The notes: generated by a model not told the origin, from the letters alone. 64,000 nt of DNA from Paenibacillus_G filicis (GCF_038070315.1 NZ_JBBPCC010000019.1:62001-126000), one strand, 5' to 3'; shown: positions 19,696 to 28,186, counted from the first letter of the stretch. Translations and numbers: made by a program.

Positions 19696-20552
19696 CAATC
19701 CTGCCGCTCCTCCTCTCGATCCTTCCCAAGCTTCGCCAGTCTGGAGACAAATGGTTCTCCGTCCCATACCACCTCAGTCGCCGCACGGCGCGACTTCACC
19801 TCCGGCTCTTCGAGCAGGAGGAAGAAATTAGCCGTCGGCAGCTCGCCCAGACCGTGCTTGGCTGAAAGCTTGTCCAAATACGGCCGCATCGAATCCGCCT
19901 GGCCCGACAAGTTGCCCTCCCCGCTTGACGCGAAAGCGTACAAGGCGCTAGCTACAGGAACCCGTCTTACCCGGTACTTCTCCGAAGCCCGAAGGAAGAA
20001 GTCCCAGTCCCAGTAATGATACATCCTGGTGTCGAATGGCCCTAGGCTATCGTGAAGCTCCCGGCGATACAGACAGCCCGAGGCTACGAATGTCGAGAAC
20101 CGACGCATAGCCGCCAAGTCTTGCTCATAGGCGAAGACGAACCGGCTCGTAGCGCGGCGGACTCCTCGCTCCGTTATATAGTCGAAGATTTCCACATCCG
20201 AATACACCAGATCGCTACCGCTCGACTGCAGCTCCTCCACCATCCGCTCTACATGCCCGGACAGCAGCAGATCGTCATCGTCGCACAGCAATATATAATC
20301 TCCACGGGCCTCCGTCAACGCGTAATTGCGCGCCTCCACATGCCGGACGTTGTGCTCCAGCGTGATGACTAGCGAATCAAGCTCAGGATACAAGGCCGCG
20401 ACATGGTCCACCGCCTCTCCCGCATCGTTCACAATAAGCACCTGCAGGTGCCGATAGGTCTGCCTGCTCAACGCTTCCAGCAATTCTCCCAGCGCCTCCG
20501 GCCGATTATAGGTTGGGATGATCACCGTCACGAGCGGTTGTTGGTTCATCAT
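19695..20552 (-). CDS. Glycosyltransferase family 2
   Basis: A GT-A fold transferase using a nucleotide sugar: it begins PLVTVIIPTYNRPEALGELL, has IVNDAG and the metal-binding DxD region in LLCDDDD (near residue 93), and the usual YHYWDWDF acceptor loop. 285 residues, cytoplasmic, no membrane segment. Its stop overlaps the recQ start by one base (TGATG), so the two are translationally coupled although functionally unrelated. The acceptor is unknown; spore or wall polysaccharide is a guess. Confidence 0.85.
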   Translation of the reverse strand: MMNQQPLVTVIIPTYNRPEALGELLEALSRQTYRHLQVLIVNDAGEAVDHVAALYPELDSLVITLEHNVRHVEARNYALTEARGDYILLCDDDDLLLSGHVERMVEELQSSGSDLVYSDVEIFDYITERGVRRATSRFVFAYEQDLAAMRRFSTFVASGCLYRRELHDSLGPFDTRMYHYWDWDFFLRASEKYRVRRVPVASALYAFASSGEGNLSGQADSMRPYLDKLSAKHGLGELPTANFFLLLEEPEVKSRRAATEVVWDGEPFVSRLAKLGKDREEERQD

Positions 20553-20803
20553 GCTTCCCCCTCGCCTCTTCTTCTATGCTTACTCACAACTATACCTAAA
20601 AACAGGCGAAAGGAAAACCGTCTTCCTCTCCCAAAAGCTCGCTGTCTCTTTCCAACTGAACGGCAAGGAGCGGAGAGTCAAACCACAACCGTGCTGAAAA
20701 GCCGCAGAAGCCACACTCATCATTTCAGCAGATGCAAGCAGGAATACGAAGGTCCCATACGGAATTTGTCCTATACATCATACAAGGAATGGAGGCGCCA
20801 TCC

Positions 20804-21016
20804 ATGGCCTGGAAAACGATCTACGAATCCGAGCAGTTGACCCTGGTCGTCGATCAGGAGAAACATACCGTCATGGCAGAAACAAGCAGCGGCGGTTACC
20901 GTCCCCGCTATGTCACGCTTCATTGGTCCCCGGAGCAATTAGATACCGTAATCGAAGCGCTGCAAGCAGCCAGAAGCGAGCTCTTCGGCCAGGACAAGCC
21001 TACGCCCGAAGTCTAA
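20804..21016 (+). CDS. Small conserved-looking protein, function unknown
   Basis: A 70-residue soluble protein: a beta-rich N half (WKTIYESEQLTLVVDQEKHT) and an amphipathic helix (PEQLDTVIEALQAARSEL). The start is set at 20804 by GGAGG 8 nt upstream; the open frame runs further to 20732 without a ribosome site. No neighbour is close enough to suggest an operon. Confidence 0.65.
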   Translation: MAWKTIYESEQLTLVVDQEKHTVMAETSSGGYRPRYVTLHWSPEQLDTVIEALQAARSELFGQDKPTPEV

Positions 21017-21284
21017 CCGATATTTTCTGCTCCGGCTTCCTGTCCACATCTGGAGTGGCAGGCTGTTCAGTGCTATGATAATGAGGAAGGAAAGTAACCG
21101 ATCTCATCAGATGAACCGGCTATGTCCGGCCGCGGCCAAAACATAGTACCAGATACCGAACGACTCACCCTACAGATGCGGTTCTTCTCGACTGTTCTTA
21201 GAGGAGACGGCCCACACTCTGGTGCCAATGGCCACGGGTCCCCGCGCTCTTCGCCCACTACAACCATCCAAGGAGGTCTGCCTT

Positions 21285-22631
21285 ATGCCACCCAGAAAAA
21301 AGCCGCAAGACCCTAATTCGGAGGCTCTCGTAGACACGGCAGCGGAAGCCGGCACTCCGGCTGACGATGAAGAATCAGCTAGTCAGCCGCGTTCCCGCCG
21401 CCGATCCGCTGCCAAGCTTGTTGAAGACGCTGCCGAGCCTGAACGCGGCAGTGTTCAGACCGGCAGAAAACGCAGAACCGCACGTTCATCCGCAGTCTCT
21501 CCGGAGGTTGAGGAAGAGACCCTTGCCGGGACTTCGGCTCAGGAGCAAGCCCCTGTGGCGGCGCTTGACGAGCCGGCTGTCGAGGCCCCAGCGCCAGGGG
21601 ACGAAATAAGCGCGGCGGCCGAGAGCGCCCTGACTGAGGCGGAAGCCTCCGATGCCGGCGCCGTTAGCGTCTCAGAATCCCCTGAAGCTGTTACGGAGAC
21701 AGCCGCGATTGCTGAGCGCGCTGGCGCAGTGGAGCCTGAACGGAACACAGCGGTGCAGGATGACGCGTCTGCCGAAGAAGGTACTGCCGGAGCCCTAGCG
21801 GAGGCGAACGAGGCGGCGGTGGCCGGTGAGGTGACAACCGAGGCGGAGGCCGTGAATGCCGCAGCCGAGGCTGTTACTGAGGCTGTTACTGAGGCTGTTA
21901 CTGAGGCTGCGGCTAAGAACGCAGCTCCTGCAGCGAAAGCCGCAGGCGAGGCGGCTAGCTCTGATGCTGCGGCTGACGCCAGCGCTGCTCCGGAGCCTGA
22001 AGCCAGCGACAAGCCGGCAACTGGTCGCAGAAGCCGCAAACCGGCGGGCGCTGCCCCATCTCCTGCGGCGGGCAAGGCGAAGCCGGCAAGCACGCGCAAG
22101 CGCCAGGCAGCCGGGGCCCGTGCGGCCAGCGCCGCCTCTGCAGAGTCCGCTGCGGCACAGGAGGCAGCGGCTCCCGCCCCCGCACAGACGCAGAGACGGA
22201 AAGCTGCCGAGAGTGCCGCCGCTTCGGCGGACACCGCAGCTCCTGCGGTACGCCAGCGCCACGCAACGCGGCAGCCCGCAGAGCCCGTTGCCGCAGTAAG
22301 CTCGGCAGCACCGGCTCAGGACGCAGCGGACACTCCGGTCGCTATCGTACCGGAGTCTCATGCAAGTTCTCCGGCCGGAAGCGGCAGACCCGCAGATCTG
22401 CAGCAGCTGCTGGATACAGAGCTCAGGAAGAAAGACCGTAAGCAGACGCATGAGAAAGACGGCCTCTATCTCCGCAGAGACTTGAAGGAGCGGCTGGCCC
22501 AAGCTGCACAAAATCGCAGCAAGGGCTTCAAGACGCTGCTGCTGAACTATGGCCTGGAGAAGGCGCTGGATGAACTGGAGCAAGCGGAAGCCGCTCGTCG
22601 TTCTGACGCTTCTGACACGTCTGACGAATAA
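21285..22631 (+). CDS. Ala/Glu-rich low-complexity protein with basic segments and C-terminal ribbon-helix-helix-like domain
   Basis: 448 residues starting MPPRKKPQD behind AAGGAGG. Residues 1-100 hold clusters such as RSRRRSAAK and GRKRRTARSS. The middle (about 100-250) is acidic Ala/Glu/Val low complexity, including three exact 12-bp repeats coding EAVT. A second basic Ala/Pro/Lys/Arg region follows (about 250-330; RRSRKPAGAAP, STRKRQAAGARA). The only folded-looking part is C-terminal (about 385-430): GLYLRRDLKERLAQAAQNRS then FKTLLLNYGLEKALDELE, a strand-helix-helix pattern like Arc/CopG DNA-binding proteins. I infer a nucleoid- or plasmid-partition-like DNA-binding role; not a recognised family. 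Confidence 0.7.
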   Translation: MPPRKKPQDPNSEALVDTAAEAGTPADDEESASQPRSRRRSAAKLVEDAAEPERGSVQTGRKRRTARSSAVSPEVEEETLAGTSAQEQAPVAALDEPAVEAPAPGDEISAAAESALTEAEASDAGAVSVSESPEAVTETAAIAERAGAVEPERNTAVQDDASAEEGTAGALAEANEAAVAGEVTTEAEAVNAAAEAVTEAVTEAVTEAAAKNAAPAAKAAGEAASSDAAADASAAPEPEASDKPATGRRSRKPAGAAPSPAAGKAKPASTRKRQAAGARAASAASAESAAAQEAAAPAPAQTQRRKAAESAAASADTAAPAVRQRHATRQPAEPVAAVSSAAPAQDAADTPVAIVPESHASSPAGSGRPADLQQLLDTELRKKDRKQTHEKDGLYLRRDLKERLAQAAQNRSKGFKTLLLNYGLEKALDELEQAEAARRSDASDTSDE

Positions 22632-22650
22632 GCCTCGCCATGCCTCGTAA

Positions 22651-22690
22651 AAAGGGAGGAACCGCCATCAGCCGGTTCCTCCCTTTCCTT
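22651..22690 (+). terminator. Terminator after the Ala-rich gene
   Basis: AAAGGGAGGAACCG pairs perfectly with CGGTTCCTCCCTTT around an 8-nt loop, followed by CCTTTC. It is nearly symmetrical, so it can also serve the convergent GNAT gene. Confidence 0.8.
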
Positions 22691-22716
22691 TCACATATCA
22701 TTGCCCCAGCTTGTGG

Positions 22717-23391
22717 TTAGATCGCTAACAGTTCAACCTGACCGCGTGCCTTCAAGCCTTCGATCATCTGGTACCAGGACTCCGGCTTTTCACTCAGAAT
22801 GGCGTAGTACGTCTGAAGAAATTCAGCTACTAACGCTGCCTCTACATGCTGAACGCCTGCCTCATCGATCGGCATATAACAGAAGTCGAGGCCGTGCACA
22901 GCCTCGCCGTCAATCTGCCAGGACGGATGCACGTAATCCAGATCCAGCTTGCGATAGCCCAGATGTGCCAGCACCTCGCGCCGCACGACGGCGTTCATCG
23001 CCTTAACGCCGCCGAAGGCCAAGCCTCCCGATTGCTCGGGATTGTAGATTTCGGCAAACATCCCGTTCAGCTTGCCGCCAGCCTCTGCTGCCACTTGGCG
23101 AAGGTCTGCCATCCGATTAGCTGCCAGGAAAGGACCGATGCCCAGACCGTCCTTGCCGATAAGGGTGAAATCCGTCATGGCAATCTGCAGGTCCGGATAG
23201 TACCGGTATTCCGTTGCTCCGATGACACGGCTTTCCTCCACGGCTACGAATACGCGGATGCCGGGATCCTGAAGGGGATCTGCCCACAGGTTAAACTCGA
23301 GCAGCTCTTCGGCTGGAAACACCTGCTGCATCAAGGCATGCATCTGAGCGAAATAAGGATCTTCAATATGAGTAATACGATGGTATTCCAT
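22717..23391 (-). CDS. GNAT-family N-acetyltransferase
   Basis: 224 residues with the GNAT pattern: strand VFVAVEESRVIGATEYRYY (beta 2-4), then LIGKDGLGIGPFLAANRMAD at the acetyl-CoA-binding turn, where the usual Q/RxxGxG/A is replaced by GLGIGP. The second half (VHPSWQIDGEAVHGLDFCYM) belongs to the larger GNAT subset found in Bacilli. The substrate is unknown. A stand-alone gene. Confidence 0.75.
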   Translation of the reverse strand: MEYHRITHIEDPYFAQMHALMQQVFPAEELLEFNLWADPLQDPGIRVFVAVEESRVIGATEYRYYPDLQIAMTDFTLIGKDGLGIGPFLAANRMADLRQVAAEAGGKLNGMFAEIYNPEQSGGLAFGGVKAMNAVVRREVLAHLGYRKLDLDYVHPSWQIDGEAVHGLDFCYMPIDEAGVQHVEAALVAEFLQTYYAILSEKPESWYQMIEGLKARGQVELLAI

Positions 23392-23553
23392 AAACCTCCG
23401 CCTCCTTTTTCCCCTACAGCTTATCGTGTACGGAACACGCCGTCAATCTTACGGCCCGTACATGCAGAGAACTCCGAGTCCCCGGCTCTGTAATATTGGA
23501 AATGATTTGTTACCGAAATGAAATCTAATCTTCATCTCCCTTTAAGCTTCCGG

Positions 23554-23634
23554 GCCTATAATAGAACTCGACCCCCTTTTTGATAAATAGATTCCTTAAG
23601 GCCCGCTGCGCAACCGCAGCGGGCCTCTTTCTTT
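23554..23634 (+). ncRNA. Possible short transcript in the 336-nt GNAT-yidC gap
   Basis: No protein gene lies between 23392 and 23727. The plus strand has TATAAT at 23558-23563 (no clear -35) and, about 40 nt later, a perfect 11-bp hairpin GGCCCGCTGCG/CGCAGCGGGCC (23600-23625) followed by TCTTTCTTT. No plus-strand gene lies upstream to need this terminator, so a small RNA of about 65 nt is possible. Confidence 0.3.
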
Positions 23635-23673
23635 GCAGGCCGCCGCATACCGGTTCGTGCGGATGAACCATAG

Positions 23674-23708
23674 CCAAGAGCCTCCCCGGCGACCGGGGAG
23701 GCTCTTGG
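23674..23708 (-). terminator. Hairpin after yidC
   Basis: A perfect 16-bp inverted repeat CCAAGAGCCTCCCCGG / its complement with a 3-nt loop, 20 nt past the yidC stop. No T run follows on either strand, so it may act as an RNA-stabilising or Rho-independent-like end. Confidence 0.6.
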
Positions 23709-23727
23709 CTTGCTGCTCTTATATTCG

Positions 23728-24423
23728 TCACGACAGGCTCGGCTGCGATACCTCGGCTCTGCCTTTATTCAACAGCCGTTTCCCCAAGGCTGTCCGGTAG
23801 AATAGCCGCTCCAGCAGATTGAAGAGCGTCCCTCCGATCCAGTACAACCCCAGCGCGATCGGGGAGCGCCAAGTTACGAAGAGGGGAAGCGCCATCAGCA
23901 CAACGCCCAGGAATACCTTCTGGCCGACCGGCATAGTCGGCGCACCCGTAATCTCGGTCAGCGGGATCAAGCCTACGGCAAAGCTTAGTAGCCCTGTGAT
24001 GATCGGTATGAGATGCATCGGGTCCGCCGCCGACAGGTGTGGCACCCACGGAACCAGTATCGAGGTCATCGTACTGCCATGAGTCAGGAATAGCCCATAC
24101 ATGGCGCTGAGCACTGGCAGCTGCAGCAGCATCCCCATAAACGGGGCCAGCGGACGATACCCGTGCTGCTGCTGCAGCTTGGTCATCTCTTTCATCAAGG
24201 CAGCCGGATCCTGTCCATACGTCTCCCGCAGCTTTTTCATCTGCGGATTCATAGCCGCCGAGAGAACCTGCTGCCGGGCGATGGTCAGATTAAACCGGTA
24301 GAGCGCTAATTTCACAAGCAGAGTCAGCGCGATAATGGCGAAGCCCCAGTCATGAAGGGCAGATTCGAGGACAGACAACACCTGCGCCAGCAGGGAAATA
24401 ATAGGTTGAAACCAGGTATACAT
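23728..24423 (-). CDS. yidC: YidC/Oxa1/SpoIIIJ-family membrane insertase, short paralogue
   Basis: Inserts membrane proteins alone or with SecYEG. 231 residues with five hydrophobic segments in the YidC arrangement. The conserved Arg of the hydrophilic groove is seen in KLALYRFNLTIARQQ, followed by the cytoplasmic hairpin NPQMKKLRETYG..MKEMTKLQQQHGYRP. It is shorter than SpoIIIJ (about 260) and has no N-terminal lipobox Cys, so it is probably a second YidC. Its start has GAAAAGGAG 7 nt upstream. That ribosome site can be buried by pairing with the preceding 88-codon ORF; see the regulatory entry. Confidence 0.9.
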   Translation of the reverse strand: MYTWFQPIISLLAQVLSVLESALHDWGFAIIALTLLVKLALYRFNLTIARQQVLSAAMNPQMKKLRETYGQDPAALMKEMTKLQQQHGYRPLAPFMGMLLQLPVLSAMYGLFLTHGSTMTSILVPWVPHLSAADPMHLIPIITGLLSFAVGLIPLTEITGAPTMPVGQKVFLGVVLMALPLFVTWRSPIALGLYWIGGTLFNLLERLFYRTALGKRLLNKGRAEVSQPSLS

Positions 24424-24425
24424 GA

Positions 24426-24504
24426 CAACTCTCCTTTTCGTTCGTCACCCGTTAGCGGTGACGCTGGTCGGCTTAGTGACGGCCGGCAGCGGAAAGAAGA
24501 GCTG
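24426..24504 (-). promoter_or_regulatory. Stem that can sequester the yidC ribosome-binding site
   Basis: In the mRNA (minus strand) CAGCUCUUCUUU (24504-24493, inside the leader ORF) can pair with AAAGGAGAGUUG (24437-24426, containing the yidC Shine-Dalgarno site) over all 12 positions, two of them G-U. Between the arms lies a second hairpin, CGTCACC/GGTGACG (24443-24449 with 24457-24463), just after the leader stop codon. A ribosome near the end of the leader would prevent the long pairing. Confidence 0.55.
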
Positions 24505-24739
24505 GTTGATCGCTATTTTCAGAGGAACGGGGCGGACGCTTGCGGCGGATGAGCACGATGTGTTCCGTCTTGTGCGGACGCTCACAGGTCTTCAATACGA
24601 GCGTACAGCTTGAGCCGCTGCTGCGGACCGCATACACCCCGCTATAACCCGCCGCCTCGATCCACGGGACAGCGGCCCATACGGTGAAGCCCAGCATCAA
24701 CAGGATCAGCGGCATATCGATGGACCACTCCATCAGCAT
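24473..24739 (-). CDS. Candidate regulatory leader ORF with one membrane segment, upstream of yidC
   Basis: 88 residues from ATG 24739 (GGAGG 9 nt upstream; ATG 24745 is only 3 nt from it). The N terminus MLMEWSID is acidic, followed by one membrane segment (about 9-36, MPLILLMLGFTVWAAVPWIE). The rest is basic (KTCERPHKTEH, RRKRPPRSS) and ends DQPALLSAAGRH. The predicted topology is N-out/C-in, of the kind YidC can insert. It ends 49 nt before yidC. MifM in B. subtilis has the same order, size and topology and stalls translation to induce yidC2; the arrest motif itself is not conserved between such peptides and none is proven here. Confidence 0.6.
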   Translation of the reverse strand: MLMEWSIDMPLILLMLGFTVWAAVPWIEAAGYSGVYAVRSSGSSCTLVLKTCERPHKTEHIVLIRRKRPPRSSENSDQPALLSAAGRH

Positions 24740-24838
24740 TGGCATTGTCCTCCCCCCTTCCTCAGGATGTGCATACTACCATCATACGGCTTAGATGTCC
24801 GTACGGTTCAATGTTACTTGAGCCATGCGTCAGCGGGC

Positions 24839-25327
24839 TTACCCTTCGGTCGGCTCCTTTGATTGAAGCTCCTCCGTGTACAGCTTGCGGTACTTGATAA
24901 AGCTGGCCACTCTCCAAGGCACGACATAAGCTACCGCGATCAGAAAGAACAGCATGCCAAGCTCAAGCGGGTCCAGCTCAGATAAATAGCTTCTAAGTCC
25001 CAACCGAAGTCCGATCAAAGCAACCAGCGCAATGAAGAACGCCTTGCTTTTGCGGGGATAGACTAGCCCATCTTCCCTGCGTTCATAATTGGTCGTCATA
25101 ATCATCGGGATGGAGAGCACGAAGCCGCATAGTAAGGAAAGTACGACCTCCTTGACCGAAAGCTGCAGTTGCGGTTGAAGCAGCTGCATAAAGCCAAGAC
25201 ACATGAAGGGAAGCGGGATCAGCATTCTGTACCCTTTTCCCCGGATAGGACGGCTCGCAGCCTTCAATCTTCGCCAGAAGATCAGCCCTGCCACGAATAC
25301 CATCATCACAACCGTACTGGCTTGCAT
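24839..25327 (-). CDS. CcdC-family membrane protein (DUF1453)
   Basis: 162 residues with five hydrophobic segments and the family core GKGYRMLIPLPFMCLG followed by IPMIMTTNYERREDGLVYPR. CcdC proteins of Bacilli are encoded near cytochrome c maturation genes, though CcdC itself is not essential for it. The ATG at 25327 is chosen (AGGAG about 11 nt upstream); the open frame upstream to 25396 encodes no membrane-protein sequence. It lies 93 nt upstream of the yidC leader ORF on the same strand, so read-through into it is possible. Confidence 0.8.
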   Translation of the reverse strand: MQASTVVMMVFVAGLIFWRRLKAASRPIRGKGYRMLIPLPFMCLGFMQLLQPQLQLSVKEVVLSLLCGFVLSIPMIMTTNYERREDGLVYPRKSKAFFIALVALIGLRLGLRSYLSELDPLELGMLFFLIAVAYVVPWRVASFIKYRKLYTEELQSKEPTEG

Positions 25328-25502
25328 CGTTTCGTCAACTCCTATAGTAGATCTGGTTATATTGTAACACAAATAGCCCCGTTTCACCGTTCCCATTTCA
25401 TTCTACCGCCGGCCCGAGGGATTCAGACTGCAGCAAGACTTGACCCCAAGACCGAACCGTCTTACGCTGGACTTACGACCTTATAAGGGAGGGACACCCT
25501 CG

Positions 25503-25952
25503 ATGAAGGATGAATCATTCGAAGCGAAGCCTGCCCCGCTTCCCCGGGACGTACATGAGGACCGGGATGTCGCCGATTCCCACGAACGGGAGAAGCAGGG
25601 CTGGGCGGAGGAGGCTTACCAGCAGTTTGTCAGCAAGGGAGGATTGGAACAGCTCCCAGGATTCGGCAAGCCACTCCAAGTGCCGACCGGAGATATTCTG
25701 GACACCGTGCTGCGCAATGCCAATGTGAAACCTCCGTGGATTATGCTGCGTACGGAGATCGGGACGCTGATGGCTCTCTGTATCAAGCTGATGGATAAGA
25801 CAATCGCCGCCCCGGAGCTGGACCTCATGCTGTCGGATATCAACAAGCAGATCGTCGAATTGAACTCACTCGCTCCCAGCCGTACCCTTCACCGGCATCT
25901 CGTCAGCAGAGACAACATCCGTGAGCAGTATGAGCGCTGGTATGATCGGTGA
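25503..25952 (+). CDS. DUF1992 (DnaJ-homologue-associated) family protein
   Basis: 149 residues. The family core is clear: WAEEAYQQFVSKGGLEQLPG then GFGKPLQ, and NANVKPPWIMLRTEIG. DUF1992 proteins are also found as the conserved domain of DNAJC28; the biochemical role is unknown. It starts behind AGGGAGGG at 25503. A helical, soluble protein without membrane segments. Confidence 0.85.
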   Translation: MKDESFEAKPAPLPRDVHEDRDVADSHEREKQGWAEEAYQQFVSKGGLEQLPGFGKPLQVPTGDILDTVLRNANVKPPWIMLRTEIGTLMALCIKLMDKTIAAPELDLMLSDINKQIVELNSLAPSRTLHRHLVSRDNIREQYERWYDR

Positions 25953-26055
25953 AGAAGGGGATTCATGCCAAAAAGCCCCCGGGCACGTACCCTGCCAGTA
26001 TGACTGGCTTGGACACATACCCCGGAGCTTATCTGCTTCACTAGGAAGCTATCGG

Positions 26056-26676
26056 TTAGAACCGTTCGTGAATCGTTTGATGCGACAAAGGCAGGCGGCC
26101 GGTCACCCGGGCCGGCTGGGCAGCCTTGCCAATCGGAAGCATCACGACGGGGATATAACGCTCAGGAATCGCGAATTCCTCGATCAGCGCCTGAGGATTG
26201 TACCCTCCCATAGGCACCGTGTCATAGCCCTTAGCTTTCGCGGCCAGCATGAGCTGCTGTGCAGCGAACGCTGCGTTGCGGATCGCTTCGTCGCGCGCTA
26301 GACGCTCATTGCCAGCGTACGCTCCATCAATCTGCTGCTTCATCTGTGCGCGAATTTCCGGCGTTGCATCTGCAAAGACCTGCTCGGCCACCTTATTGGC
26401 CTCCAGATCTCCAAGAACAACGACGACAGCCGCTGCATCTACAACCTGCTGTTGGCCAAAAGCGATCGGAAGCAGCTTCTCCTTGTTGGCCTGCTCACGG
26501 ATGACCAGAAACCGCCAATGCTGCAGATTCCAAGAAGACGGTGCGAGCGAAGCCAGCTCCAGCAGCTCGTTCAGCTCTTCATCGGAAATCACGGTACCGG
26601 GAACATATTGCCTAACGGAATGACGGGATTGTAAAAATTGCTCTGCCGAAAAGACAGCCTCTGCTTGTTGAGTCAT
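26056..26676 (-). CDS. Nitroreductase-family FMN oxidoreductase
   Basis: A 206-residue NAD(P)H-dependent FMN enzyme. Family marks: RHSVRQYVPG (FMN phosphate binding Arg), LASLAPSSWNLQHWRFLVI (FMN contact), and GYDTVPMGGYNPQALIEEF near the C end. It is similar in size to B. subtilis YodC/YdgI. Likely reduces quinone or nitro compounds. GAGGAG precedes the ATG. Convergent with the DUF1992 gene. Confidence 0.9.
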   Translation of the reverse strand: MTQQAEAVFSAEQFLQSRHSVRQYVPGTVISDEELNELLELASLAPSSWNLQHWRFLVIREQANKEKLLPIAFGQQQVVDAAAVVVVLGDLEANKVAEQVFADATPEIRAQMKQQIDGAYAGNERLARDEAIRNAAFAAQQLMLAAKAKGYDTVPMGGYNPQALIEEFAIPERYIPVVMLPIGKAAQPARVTGRLPLSHQTIHERF

Positions 26677-26746
26677 ATTTATTCCACTCCTCAGATCGGG
26701 TTTTTGGTCCTATCTTATCAGCACCAACTTACTTTTGTAAAGTAAA

Positions 26747-28186
26747 TTATAAATGGATATGACTTCCTGCCGGCAAGTAAAGCGTAAACGTGCTCCCCCG
26801 GCCTTCCTGGCTGGATAATGACAAGCGTCCTCCGAGCAGCTTGGCCAGCTCCAGGCTGATCGACAGCCCGAGACCCAGCCCCCCGTATCTGCGGCTGATT
26901 GAGCCATCCACCTGGCGGAATGCTTCGAAGATCAGACGCTGCTTGCTCTCCTCGATCCCAATCCCTGTATCCCGCACCGAGAAGGCAATCCAGTCCCCCT
27001 CGCACTTTCGGCTCTCAGGCCCTGCCAAGCGGATATCGAAGACTACCGAGCCTTCGGTCGTGAACTTGATCGCATTGGACAATAGATTGCGCAAAATCTG
27101 ATGAAGCCGCAGACCGTCCGTGCAGATCAGAGCGGGCAGATGCGGGTCCACGTCCATTTTGAGCCGGATCTCCTTCCGGCTGGCTTCTTCCTGAAACTGG
27201 TGCTGCAAAATTTGCGGAATCTCGGCTATGCTGATGTCTTCTGAATGAATCTCCATGTTCCCCGCTTCCACCATGGACAAGTCCAGAATATCGTTGACCT
27301 GCCGCAGCAGCCCTTCCCCTGACGAGCGGATGATAGACAAATCCTGCAGCTCCTCTTCCGTCCATCGCCCTTCATGTTGGTCAGCCAGCAGCTGCGATAA
27401 CAGAATAATACTGTGCAGCGGCGTCTTCAGCTCATGGGACATATTCGCGAGAAATTCCGACTTGTGCCTGGAAGCCAAAATAAGCTGCCGCGCCTTATCC
27501 TCCAGCGCTTCCTTGGCCTCCTGCAGCTCACTGCGCTGCACCAGCAGCCGCTCGTGGGAGTCTCTGAGCTGGGCGGTCCGCTCCTTCTCCATGTAGAAAT
27601 CATACAGGATGAAGGCGAAGAGATAGCTAAGGGCCATCCCCAAGGGGAATGTAATAGGGAAGATACCTAGCATATAGATCTTACCCGGCACGACGCCAAA
27701 CAGCGCCAGATTGACGGCATTCAGCAAGTTGACACTAAAGATGCCGACCCCGAGCTTCCACCAGAACGACCGGTCGCTATGCTGGAATCGGATGGACAGC
27801 TCCATGCAGAGCAATCCGAGGATCGTCAGATTAAAGCATCCCACCACCGCGGCATCGCTATACCCGAACGTGAACCGGCTGAGCCCGATTCCGAGACCGA
27901 TCACGGTCAGCCAAGCCGGATGGCGGAATACGAATAAGCCGATGATCAGCGGCACGGCGCGAAGATCGAAGATCACCTCTTCCCGCAGACGGAGCCCGAA
28001 TACCATCGTGACCCACCCGGCAAATATAAATACAGCCGCCAGTGCAGCTGGCCGAACCTGCTCCGGAATAAGTCGGAGCGCATCAACCCGCAAAAGGATG
28101 TATTTATAGACCAGATTGAACAAAAAAGCTAGAGTGATCAAGAGACTGATATTGATTAAAAAGGTCTGATAAAATGGCATGCCCAT
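26747..28186 (-). CDS. Orphan membrane histidine kinase with 5TM (LytS-like) sensor
   Basis: Residues 1-200 hold about six hydrophobic segments of the 5TMR-LYT type (RLREEVIFDLRAVPLIIGLF matches the characteristic motif). A coiled coil at about 205-245 leads to the HisKA domain with H-box SHELKTPLHSI. The HATPase domain has N-box NLLSNAIKFT, G1 VRDTGIGI and G2 GGLGLGLSISLELAKLLGG. No receiver domain and no adjacent response regulator. The upstream gap holds a cre-like sequence shared with divergent yhfH. Confidence 0.92.
   Translation of the reverse strand: MGMPFYQTFLINISLLITLAFLFNLVYKYILLRVDALRLIPEQVRPAALAAVFIFAGWVTMVFGLRLREEVIFDLRAVPLIIGLFVFRHPAWLTVIGLGIGLSRFTFGYSDAAVVGCFNLTILGLLCMELSIRFQHSDRSFWWKLGVGIFSVNLLNAVNLALFGVVPGKIYMLGIFPITFPLGMALSYLFAFILYDFYMEKERTAQLRDSHERLLVQRSELQEAKEALEDKARQLILASRHKSEFLANMSHELKTPLHSIILLSQLLADQHEGRWTEEELQDLSIIRSSGEGLLRQVNDILDLSMVEAGNMEIHSEDISIAEIPQILQHQFQEEASRKEIRLKMDVDPHLPALICTDGLRLHQILRNLLSNAIKFTTEGSVVFDIRLAGPESRKCEGDWIAFSVRDTGIGIEESKQRLIFEAFRQVDGSISRRYGGLGLGLSISLELAKLLGGRLSLSSQEGRGSTFTLYLPAGSHIHL

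Noticed and set aside
20732..20803. Longer start for the 70-residue protein
   Set aside because: No ribosome site before 20732, while GGAGG lies 8 nt before ATG 20804.
21867..21909. Three 12-bp tandem repeats (GAGGCTGTTACT)
   Set aside because: Not a CRISPR or regulatory array: they code EAVT units inside the low-complexity protein.
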